Source: Coriobacteriia bacterium (GTDB lineage Bacteria > Actinomycetota > Coriobacteriia > Anaerosomatales > SLCP01). Taken from it: DNA of 6,438 nt. Below the pieces are notes generated by a model. That model did no database searches and was not told the origin of the DNA. It saw only the letters and a list, made by a program, of their open reading frames with translations. The translations under genes and the position numbers were made by a program. The stretch's first letter is position 1, and each line of letters begins with the position of its first letter. Of this stretch, positions 1-5,589 are shown one piece after another. The DNA lies in contig SKKZ01000061.1 of assembly GCA_007123455.1 (NCBI GenBank), forward strand, positions 1 through 6,438, given 5' to 3'.

Positions 1-1069
1 CGGCGCCCGCTCCGCTGATGCCCGCCTCTTCGAAGGTGGCCATCCCTGAGAGCATCGCGCACGCGGCATCGACGATCGCCATGGCGAGTGCGGCCCCGGT
101 CCCCTCCCCCAGCCGCAGATCGAGTTCCAGGACCGGCCTCATCCCGAGATACTCCAGCTGGACCGTGTGTCCCGGTTCGGCCGATCGATGGGATGCGAGC
201 AGGTAGTCACGGCTAGCGGGACACAGAGCGACAGCAGCGAGCGCAGCGGCGCCCGAGATGAACCCGTCGACGATCACGCACGTCCTGCGTGCGGCTCCGC
301 CGATCATGACGCCTGCAAGCGCTGCGATCTCCGCGCCGCCCAGCGACGCGAGCAGTCCGAGTGCGTCAGGGTTGTCTCTGCGGGTGCGAACGAGCGCCTC
401 GTTCACGACAGCGAGCTTCTGTGCCATACCCTCGTCGTCCAGTCCCGTGCCGGGACCGACGACGGCTTCGGCCGCGGCGCCCGTGTACGCAGCTGTGAGC
501 GCAGCTGAGGCCGTGGTGTTGCCGATGCCCATCTCTCCAGTACCGATGAGAGTCACACCGTCATCCACAACCGCCTCAGCAGCCGCTACCCCGTGAAGGA
601 GTGCAGCGATGACCTCACTTTCCTGCAAAGCGGGGCTCTTTCGCAGATTCGCACTCCCCCTGACGACCTTGATTTGCCGAACGCCGTCGAGGCCGGATGT
701 GTCGGCCACCACGCCGATGTCGTACAGACACAGTTCGGCACCGACGGAGCGTGCGAGCTGATTGATCGCGGCACCTCCCGAGGCGAGATTCGCGACCATC
801 TGAGCGGTCACCGACTGTGGATACGGGGACACACCTTCCGCAACGACTCCATGGTCGGCGGCCATGAGAATGATCGCCTTGCGGTCCACCGAGGGTCGCA
901 CGGTTCCTTGTATCTGTGCGAGCGCAGCCGCAATCTCCTCGAGCCTTCCGAGGCTGCGCGGCGGCTTGGTGAGGGAGTCGAGGCGCGCCCACGCCCGCTT
1001 CCCGACAGCGGGATCGGTCGGTTCGACCCGCGCAATCGAGCGCTCGAGGATGCGGCGGTCGTCGGTCAT
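1..1069 (-). CDS. cobT: Nicotinate-nucleotide--dimethylbenzimidazole phosphoribosyltransferase CobT (C-terminal end cut by window edge)
   Basis: CobT transfers the phosphoribosyl group of nicotinate mononucleotide to a lower-ligand base such as 5,6-dimethylbenzimidazole, giving alpha-ribazole phosphate for the nucleotide loop of cobalamin. It is a cytosolic enzyme. Translating from the ATG at 1069 gives 356 codons with no stop before the left edge. Family motifs appear in order: TKPPRSLG (residues 34-41), AADHGV (70-75), GEMGIGNTT (178-186), GTGLDDEG in the middle, VDGFISGAAA, and LGEGTGAA near the C-terminus. E179 and E322 align by motif with Glu174 and Glu317 of Salmonella CobT, the latter being the catalytic base. 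The family is usually about 350 residues and the frame already reaches a typical ending (ATFEEAGISG), so probably only a few codons are missing. The start lies 7 nt after the cobU stop, and no alternative in-frame start is seen just upstream. The two genes are probably translated from one mRNA. Identity is secure; the exact C-terminus is unknown. Confidence 0.95.
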   Translation of the reverse strand, partial: MTDDRRILERSIARVEPTDPAVGKRAWARLDSLTKPPRSLGRLEEIAAALAQIQGTVRPSVDRKAIILMAADHGVVAEGVSPYPQSVTAQMVANLASGGAAINQLARSVGAELCLYDIGVVADTSGLDGVRQIKVVRGSANLRKSPALQESEVIAALLHGVAAAEAVVDDGVTLIGTGEMGIGNTTASAALTAAYTGAAAEAVVGPGTGLDDEGMAQKLAVVNEALVRTRRDNPDALGLLASLGGAEIAALAGVMIGGAARRTCVIVDGFISGAAALAAVALCPASRDYLLASHRSAEPGHTVQLEYLGMRPVLELDLRLGEGTGAALAMAIVDAACAMLSGMATFEEAGISGAGA

Positions 1070-1076
1070 CTCGAAC

Positions 1077-1670
1077 TCACTCTCGCTCGGGCGGCCATGT
1101 CACGTCGCGCGGCAACGCGTGAAGGTCCAGCAAGCGACCACCGAGTGCAAGGTACGCTGCATCGGCACGGTCTATGAGGAGTGCGTTCGCACGACCGACC
1201 ACGTCCCGGAAGACCCGCCCACTCGCATGTACGGGTACGACCCCCCACCCGGTCTCGTTGGTCACGATGATCGCGTCACCGGCACGCCCGCATAACCATG
1301 AGGCGAGTTGATTCATTTCGTCGTCGAGCGCAGTCTCCATCGAACTCGCATCCACGTTGTCGGCTGCAGCCTCGTATAGCTCCGACATGATCAGGGCAGC
1401 CAGTGTGCCGAGGCACTCGATCACCAGAAGCGCACCATCCGGAACGCGCTCTCTCCACGAGTGGGAGTCGGTCGCTTCCACCGTCGAGAATACGTCGGGA
1501 CGCTCTGCACGATGTCGATCGATGCGTGCAGCCATCTCCTCATCACCCTCAGCGGACCCGAACACAGCCACCACGACCTCGGCACCGGTCTCGGAACGCG
1601 CAAGAGCAAGGCGTTGAGCGGCGGCTGACTTACCGCTTCGCGACCCGCCTGTGATGACGACGAGGGTCAT
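1077..1670 (-). CDS. cobU: Bifunctional adenosylcobinamide kinase / adenosylcobinamide-phosphate guanylyltransferase CobU
   Basis: CobU phosphorylates adenosylcobinamide and then transfers GMP to it, producing adenosyl-GDP-cobinamide, the substrate that CobS joins to alpha-ribazole made by CobT. The 197-residue protein has the usual length. The P-loop GGSRSGKS lies at residues 8-15, close to the N-terminus as in the family. The segment EEMAARIDRHRAERP (about 44-58) places H53 where Salmonella CobU has the guanylylated His46. A hydrophobic strand ending LLVIECLGT (about 81-89) matches the Walker B region, and VTNETGWGVVP followed by FRDVVGRAN is the conserved C-terminal signature. The ATG start overlaps the rluB stop (ATGA) and has a strong AGGAG ribosome site 5 nt upstream, so translational coupling to rluB is likely. 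cobT follows after 7 nt. No cobalamin riboswitch can precede it, because the upstream DNA is rluB coding sequence. Confidence 0.96.
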   Translation of the reverse strand: MTLVVITGGSRSGKSAAAQRLALARSETGAEVVVAVFGSAEGDEEMAARIDRHRAERPDVFSTVEATDSHSWRERVPDGALLVIECLGTLAALIMSELYEAAADNVDASSMETALDDEMNQLASWLCGRAGDAIIVTNETGWGVVPVHASGRVFRDVVGRANALLIDRADAAYLALGGRLLDLHALPRDVTWPPERE

Positions 1671-2446
1671 CGACTCTCCTCTTCAGTGGCACGTACCAGT
1701 GCGCTCACCTCTCCGGAGGATAGGTGACGATACTCCCCGAGAGCTACGCCGCGTATGGTTACCGGTCCAAACGAGGAACGATGCAGGTCCAGGACGGGGT
1801 GGTCGACGGCTGCGAACATACGGCGCACCTGGCGCTTCCGTCCCTCACGTATGGCGATCTCGATCCGCGCAGGTGCTGCGGCGTCCAGAGTCCGAACCCG
1901 GGCAGGAGCCGTCATGCCATCTTCGAGCGCCACTCCGGATTCCAGAAGGTCGAGTGCATGGCGACCGGGGCTTCCCTCGACGGTGACCTCGTAGAGCTTC
2001 TCGACGTGAAAGCGTGGGTGAAGCAGACGGTATGCGAGATCTCCATCGGTCGTGAAGAGAAGAGCACCGGTCGTGTCGCGGTCGAGGCGACCGACCGGGA
2101 ACAAACCGGCAGGCTCGCGCGGAACGAGTTCAGCGACGGTCGGGCGACCCTGAGGGTCACTCATCGTGGTCACGTAACCGGAGGGCTTGTTCAGCACGAG
2201 ATATGTCGGCTTCGACGCCAGGGTGACGACGCGGTCGTCGACCTCGACCACGTCCACCAGCGGATCCACGCGCGCTCCGAGCTCACTCACGACACGACCG
2301 TTGACCCGCACCCGACCGGCCGTCATGAGGTCTTCGCTGCCGCGACGCGATGCGACGCCCGCGCGGGCAAGAAAACGCTGCAGTCGCATCGGCACGACGC
2401 GCTCGTCGGAAGGTCCGGATGACCCTGTGGTGTCACGGGAATCCAC
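1667..2446 (-). CDS. rluB: RsuA/RluB-family rRNA pseudouridine synthase
   Basis: Enzymes of this family convert one uridine of ribosomal RNA to pseudouridine. RluB acts on helix 89 of 23S rRNA and RsuA on 16S rRNA. The protein has an N-terminal S4 RNA-binding domain (about residues 21-66, from RLQRFLARAGVASRR to VRVNGRVV), then the catalytic domain with LNKPSGYVTTMSDPQGRPTV (85-104), GRLDRDTTGALLFTTDG (119-135) and the late signature IREGRKRQVRRMF. D122 of the GRLD motif is the expected catalytic aspartate. The start is uncertain. The GTG at 2446 sits 2 nt after the scpB stop but has no good ribosome site. Homology begins only at M20 (ATG at 2389), and a GTG at 2395 is also in frame. Position next to scpB is the classic context for rluB, which is why I prefer RluB over RsuA; substrate specificity is inferred. 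The stop overlaps the cobU start by 4 nt. Confidence 0.93.
   Translation of the reverse strand: MDSRDTTGSSGPSDERVVPMRLQRFLARAGVASRRGSEDLMTAGRVRVNGRVVSELGARVDPLVDVVEVDDRVVTLASKPTYLVLNKPSGYVTTMSDPQGRPTVAELVPREPAGLFPVGRLDRDTTGALLFTTDGDLAYRLLHPRFHVEKLYEVTVEGSPGRHALDLLESGVALEDGMTAPARVRTLDAAAPARIEIAIREGRKRQVRRMFAAVDHPVLDLHRSSFGPVTIRGVALGEYRHLSSGEVSALVRATEEESR
1674..1680 (-). promoter_or_regulatory. Ribosome binding site of cobU
   Basis: On the minus strand this reads AGGAGAG, with its AGGAG core ending 5 nt before the ATG at 1670. It lies inside the last codons of rluB and supports the ATG that overlaps the rluB stop codon. It is one of the better Shine-Dalgarno matches in the window, so cobU can be translated well even though it is buried in an operon. 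Confidence 0.7.
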
Positions 2447-2448
2447 GG

Positions 2449-3084
2449 TCAGTCGATCTCGTCGACGTCGTCCTCGTGAGACCGGGCGAGATCCTCTCCG
2501 TCGGAGGCGACCTGTGTCCGCGATCCTCCGAGACGATCCCTGATCGCCTTCTCGGTAATCGGGTCCGGCGCGAACTCTTCGAGCGGCGGGAGCTCATCGA
2601 GACTCTTCAGGCCGAACTTCTCGAGGAATGCCCTGGTGGTCGTATACAGGATAGCGTTGCCGGCCTCGCGGTCCCTGCCTGCCTCCTTCACGAGACCCTT
2701 CTCGATGAGGGACGAGATCACAGCCTCGCTGTTGACACCCCGGACGGCGTTGACGCCGCCACGCGTCACCGGCTGGTGGTAGGCGATGACCGCAAGTGCT
2801 TCGAGGGCAGCCTGCGAGAGACGTCGGGTGTCCCACGAAAGGACGTACTGTTCGATCGCTTCGTGATACGCAGGATGGGTGTACAGGCGCCATCCACCAG
2901 CCACCTCACGCAGCTGGAATCCACGCTCCGCCTCGCGGTACTCCCCGGCAAGATTCTCGAGAGCCTCACTGACTGCCGTAGTGTCAGACTCCAGTATCTT
3001 GGCGACGCGCGCCGCCGGAACCGGTTCGTCCGACACGAACAGCAGCGCCTCGATCGCACCACGCAACGTCACGTCACTTGGCAT
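2449..3084 (-). CDS. scpB: Segregation and condensation protein ScpB
   Basis: ScpB is the winged-helix (kite) subunit that dimerises on the kleisin ScpA in the SMC-ScpAB condensin complex, which compacts and separates replicated chromosomes. The 211-residue product begins with the typical ALLFVSDEPV segment (about 13-22), continues with RGFQLREVAGGWRLYT, and has the strongly conserved stretches LSQAALEALAVIAYHQPVTR and RGVNSEAVISSLIEKGLV, then ILYTTTRAFLEKFGLKSLDELPPLEEF. After about residue 186 there is a hydrophilic, acidic tail (ending EDDVDEID) that lies beyond the conserved fold and is probably disordered. The ATG lies 1 nt after the scpA stop and follows a good GGGAGGA ribosome site, so the two partners are very probably co-translated. 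rluB follows 2 nt downstream. Confidence 0.96.
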   Translation of the reverse strand: MPSDVTLRGAIEALLFVSDEPVPAARVAKILESDTTAVSEALENLAGEYREAERGFQLREVAGGWRLYTHPAYHEAIEQYVLSWDTRRLSQAALEALAVIAYHQPVTRGGVNAVRGVNSEAVISSLIEKGLVKEAGRDREAGNAILYTTTRAFLEKFGLKSLDELPPLEEFAPDPITEKAIRDRLGGSRTQVASDGEDLARSHEDDVDEID

Positions 3085-3085
3085 G

Positions 3086-3835
3086 TCACGAATCCTCCCG
3101 GGAATCGGTCGCGGTCACCACGATATCGTCGAACAGCCGGTCCTGCCGAAGCGAGACCTGACCGCGTTTGTACAGCTCGAGAATGGCAAGGAACGTCACC
3201 ACGATGACCTCAGGTGACGGATCGTCACCGAGAAGATCGGCGAAGCGTGTCTCTCCCGCGCGGAGCAGCGTCCTCGAGATGCTCTCCGTATGCAGTTCCA
3301 GGCTGATCGGTGCCGAGGCCACGTGCTCGGCCTGAAGCAGGAACACCTCACGCCGGTGCAGCAGGTCGGCACACATGACGGCAAGCCCGCGCAGCGTAAG
3401 GCCTTCGAGGTAGTCGGGCATCAGACCTACGAACGGGTCTTCGAGGCCCGCCTGGCGCGGGTGCATGCGGGATACGGACTCCATGCGTGCGGCAAGCTCG
3501 GCAGCAACGTTCTTGAATTGCTTGTAGGTGAGCAGGCGCATGAACAGTAGCTCGCGAGCTTCCTCGGGCGAGAGGTCGTCGATGTCCTCCCCGATGTACT
3601 GCTCTTCCACGGGTAGCAGACTCGCCGCCTTGATCTCGAGCAGCGTCGCCGCCACGAGAAGGAAGTCGCTCGCAACATCGAGATCCAGTTCGTGCATGCG
3701 CTCGACGTGCTCGAGATACTGGTCGGTGATCTCGGTGACCGAGATTGCGTTGACGTCGACCTTCTGCCTTGCAACGAGATGCAAGAGCAGGTCGAACGGC
3801 CCTTCGAAAGACTCGATCCTGACCCGGTACGCCAC
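3086..3835 (-). CDS. scpA: Segregation and condensation protein ScpA (kleisin)
   Basis: ScpA is the kleisin that bridges the heads of the SMC dimer and carries a ScpB dimer. The protein has 249 residues, normal for the family. The N-terminal motif VRIESFEGPFDLLLHLV (about 5-21) is the start of the helical domain that binds the SMC neck, followed by VDVNAISVTEITDQYLEHV and the FLLVAATLLEIKAASLLP segment. A variable, partly acidic linker (EEQYIGEDIDDLSPEEARELL) leads to the middle region that contacts ScpB. The C-terminal winged helix, VVTFLAILELYKRGQVSLRQ then FDDIVV, is the part that docks on the SMC head cap. The start is GTG, supported by an AGGGGG ribosome site 8 nt upstream which overlaps the trpS stop. 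scpB follows after 1 nt. The SMC gene itself is not in the window. Confidence 0.97.
   Translation of the reverse strand: MAYRVRIESFEGPFDLLLHLVARQKVDVNAISVTEITDQYLEHVERMHELDLDVASDFLLVAATLLEIKAASLLPVEEQYIGEDIDDLSPEEARELLFMRLLTYKQFKNVAAELAARMESVSRMHPRQAGLEDPFVGLMPDYLEGLTLRGLAVMCADLLHRREVFLLQAEHVASAPISLELHTESISRTLLRAGETRFADLLGDDPSPEVIVVTFLAILELYKRGQVSLRQDRLFDDIVVTATDSREDS
3093..3099 (-). promoter_or_regulatory. Ribosome binding site of scpB
   Basis: The minus strand reads GGGAGGA, 8 nt before the scpB ATG at 3084 and inside the last codons of scpA. It fixes the scpB start at the ATG directly after the scpA stop. Confidence 0.7.
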
Positions 3836-3843
3836 CGGGAACG

Positions 3844-3849
3844 CCCCCT
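3844..3849 (-). promoter_or_regulatory. Ribosome binding site of scpA
   Basis: The minus strand reads AGGGGG, starting inside the TAG stop of trpS and ending 8 nt before the GTG at 3835. It supports the GTG start of scpA and a close coupling of trpS and scpA. Confidence 0.55.
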
Positions 3850-4849
3850 ACCGGTCCCCGTCGATGCGCACGAGGCGCCTGCATGTCTGGACGACCTCTG
3901 AGGTAACCGGTCGCGCCTTCGCGGCCCCCGCCTCCAGGACTTCCCACGCGAATCCCGGCCGCGCGGCGAGTTCTTCGCGACGTGCACGAAACTCACCGAG
4001 ATATGCGACCAGGTCGTCGGCCATCTTCTTCTTGTGCGCCACACAGCCGCACTCGGCTGCACGACAGCAGCGGTCCCACTCGGCGATGTCGGTCGCATCC
4101 GGGCTCACCAGCTTGTGGATCTGGTGAAGCGGACAGATGTCCGGGTCACCGGGATCGGTCTTCAGCTTGCGGGCGGGATCCGTGATCATCGAACGGACCT
4201 TCGCCGTGATGTCATCGGGTGAGTCGGAAATGAAGATGGCGTTACCGTACGACTTGCTCATCTTCCGGCCATCGGTACCGGGAACCCGTGCACCCTGCTT
4301 GGCGATGAGACCAGCAGGTTCGACCAGGTACTCGCCGTACGTGTTGTTGAAACGCCGGACCACCTCGCGCGTGAGTTCGAGATGTGGCAGCTGATCCTCA
4401 CCTACGGGAACGACATCGGCAAGCACGATGGTGATGTCTGCAGCCTGAAGGAGCGGGTACATGAAGAACCCGAGGTTGCCGAGGTCTTTGTCGGTCACCT
4501 GCTCGCGCTGTTCCTTGTATGACGGCACACGCTCCAGCCATGACGTCGGAGTCACCATCGAGAAGTACATCGTGAGTTCGGCGACCTCCGGCACATCCGA
4601 CTGGCGGTAGATGGTGCAGCGATGGGGGTCGAGACCGGCCGCACACCAGTCCAGAACCATCTCTTCGGTGAACTCGCGGACCCGCGTCGTGTCGGCCCAG
4701 TCACTGGTGAGCGCGTGCCAGTCGGCGATGAAGTAGAACGCGTCGTACTCGTCTTGCATGGCGAGCATGTTCTGCAGGTTCCCGAACCAGTGGCCGAGGT
4801 GGAGCTTGCCGGTCGGGCGGTAGCCGGTCAACGCGCGCTTCCTGCTCAT
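3848..4849 (-). CDS. trpS: Tryptophanyl-tRNA synthetase, probable Fe-S-cluster type
   Basis: TrpRS is the class Ic synthetase that activates tryptophan with ATP and charges tRNA-Trp in the cytosol. The product is 333 residues, normal for bacterial TrpRS. The Rossmann fold opens with TGYRPTGKLHLGHWFGN (8-24), where HLGH at 17-20 is the HIGH motif. FIADWHALT (40-48), YPLLQAADI (131-139) and GEDQLPHLELTR (150-161) are the tryptophan and ATP site segments, and KMSKS lies at 196-200. After the catalytic core, C239, C262, C269 and H272 follow the spacing C-x22-C-x6-C-x2-H. The Thermotoga maritima enzyme has the same spacing with a fourth Cys and binds a [4Fe-4S] cluster near the anticodon-binding region, as I recall the published structure. 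C261 and C267 are additional cysteines. The ATG at 4849 has a GAGGAG ribosome site 12 nt upstream, which is a rather long distance. It follows an 84-nt gap and is 12 nt from scpA. Confidence 0.97.
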   Translation of the reverse strand: MSRKRALTGYRPTGKLHLGHWFGNLQNMLAMQDEYDAFYFIADWHALTSDWADTTRVREFTEEMVLDWCAAGLDPHRCTIYRQSDVPEVAELTMYFSMVTPTSWLERVPSYKEQREQVTDKDLGNLGFFMYPLLQAADITIVLADVVPVGEDQLPHLELTREVVRRFNNTYGEYLVEPAGLIAKQGARVPGTDGRKMSKSYGNAIFISDSPDDITAKVRSMITDPARKLKTDPGDPDICPLHQIHKLVSPDATDIAEWDRCCRAAECGCVAHKKKMADDLVAYLGEFRARREELAARPGFAWEVLEAGAAKARPVTSEVVQTCRRLVRIDGDR

Positions 4850-4933
4850 ACGGTGCTCGTACTCCTCATCGGGGCCGATATAGCCAGCATGTCGTTCGGA
4901 TTGTAGCGCATGCGCATGACTCTCGCGGTGGCG
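4850..4933 (-). promoter_or_regulatory. M50-trpS intergenic gap with weak -10-like element
   Basis: This 84-nt gap is the largest in the window and the only place where an internal promoter would fit. On the minus strand it has a TACAAT hexamer (4900-4905) that resembles a sigma-70-type -10 box, about 50 nt before the trpS start. No recognisable -35 hexamer occurs at 15-19 nt spacing. Immediately upstream of the hexamer lie two overlapping 10-bp palindromes, GCGCATGCGC and CATGCGCATG (together 4906-4918). A single promoter serving trpS, scpAB, rluB and cobUT is possible but weakly supported. Confidence 0.25.
4862..4867 (-). promoter_or_regulatory. Ribosome binding site of trpS, widely spaced
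   Basis: The minus strand reads GAGGAG, a near-perfect Shine-Dalgarno match, but it lies 12 nt before the ATG at 4849. No better in-frame start is seen nearer to it: the ATG that overlaps the site is out of frame with trpS. The start is therefore still taken as 4849, where the protein begins as expected for the family. Confidence 0.5.
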
Positions 4934-5563
4934 CTATCCCACCCCGGCGAACACCCGGAGCAGCGGTTGGACGGTGTTGGAGATGTACCAGCCTATCGGA
5001 TTGAATCCGGTGAATTGCGGAACGAACCAGAGCACTGCGAACAGGATGACGAACCCGTACCGCTCCATCTGATCGTATGTCTGCATCGCACGGTCGGACA
5101 GGAAGAGCGGGAGCACCCGAGACCCGTCCAGCGGCGGTATCGGAATGAGATTGAAGAACATGAGCACCAGGTTCATGAAAGCGAACAGAAGTATGATCTC
5201 GGTGATGAGGCCGGGTCCTGAGATCCGGTAGATGAGACCGGAGACCGCCGCGAGCAGCAGATTCGACGTGGGACCGGCGATGCCGGTGAGAAACATCCCC
5301 TGCCGGTAATCCTTGAACCGGTGAGGGTTGATCGGAACCGGCTTCGCGTAACCAAAACCGACGCCGAACACCGCGACAAGCAGAAGCGGGAGCAGGATGG
5401 TCCCCCACAGATCTATGTGGCGGACCGGGTTGAGGCTCAGGCGTCCCTTGTCCTTTGCCGTCGTATCGCCAAGAAGGTATGCCGCCCAGCCGTGCGAAAT
5501 CTCGTGGATGATGATCGCAGGGATGAGGACACCGAAGCGAAGTGCAATGGAGAGCGGGTCCAC
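4934..5563 (-). CDS. Site-2-protease-like zinc metalloprotease, M50 family
   Basis: This is an integral membrane protein of 209 residues, predicted to cleave substrate proteins within or next to the membrane using zinc. The zinc motif HEISH (residues 20-24) lies in the first membrane segment, and the third ligand is D146 in the sequence NLIPIPPLDG (138-147). RLSLNPVRHIDLWGTILLP (41-59) and the GPTSNLLLA segment (97-105) are typical of the small group of bacterial M50 proteins that lack PDZ or CBS domains. Hydrophobic segments are seen near 10-30, 53-70, 89-112, 119-140 and 168-184. The start is a GTG with an AGGAG site 10 nt upstream. It follows the tRNA nucleotidyltransferase after 26 nt and precedes trpS by 84 nt. 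Its substrate is unknown: nothing in the window is an obvious anti-sigma factor, so a role in regulated proteolysis is not shown here. Confidence 0.93.
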   Translation of the reverse strand: MDPLSIALRFGVLIPAIIIHEISHGWAAYLLGDTTAKDKGRLSLNPVRHIDLWGTILLPLLLVAVFGVGFGYAKPVPINPHRFKDYRQGMFLTGIAGPTSNLLLAAVSGLIYRISGPGLITEIILLFAFMNLVLMFFNLIPIPPLDGSRVLPLFLSDRAMQTYDQMERYGFVILFAVLWFVPQFTGFNPIGWYISNTVQPLLRVFAGVG

Positions 5564-5573
5564 GTGATCGAAA

Positions 5574-5578
5574 CTCCT
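5574..5578 (-). promoter_or_regulatory. Ribosome binding site of the M50 protease gene
   Basis: The minus strand reads AGGAG, 10 nt before the GTG at 5563, inside the 26-nt gap after the nucleotidyltransferase stop. It supports the GTG start, from which the zinc motif falls at residues 20-24 as is usual in this short subfamily. Confidence 0.6.
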
Positions 5579-5589
5579 AGCTACCCGAA

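Noticed and set aside
593..1177. Open frames on both strands inside the cobT region (for example 593-1177 plus, 615-992 minus)
   Set aside because: The minus frame starting at 1069 translates into a continuous CobT with all family motifs, so the others are out-of-frame shadows.
1724..2422. Plus-strand open frame of 232 codons opposite rluB
   Set aside because: It is the shadow of rluB: no family motif and no supporting context.
2350..3207. Long plus-strand open frame of 285 codons opposite rluB, scpB and scpA
   Set aside because: It lies fully antisense to three genes with strong family motifs, shows no recognisable domain, and long antisense frames are expected in GC-rich coding DNA.
4927..4943. 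Small hairpin (GGTGG / CCACC, 7-nt loop) at the M50 stop codon as a terminator
   Set aside because: The stem has only 5 bp and no run of T follows it on the minus strand, so intrinsic termination is not supported.
4920..4947. T-box-like fragment GGGTGG ... ACCGCG before trpS on the minus strand
   Set aside because: A T-box has a contiguous TGGNACCGCG-type element and a leader of roughly 200 nt with a specifier loop. Here the two halves are split by 9 nt, overlap the end of the M50 gene, and the whole gap is only 84 nt.
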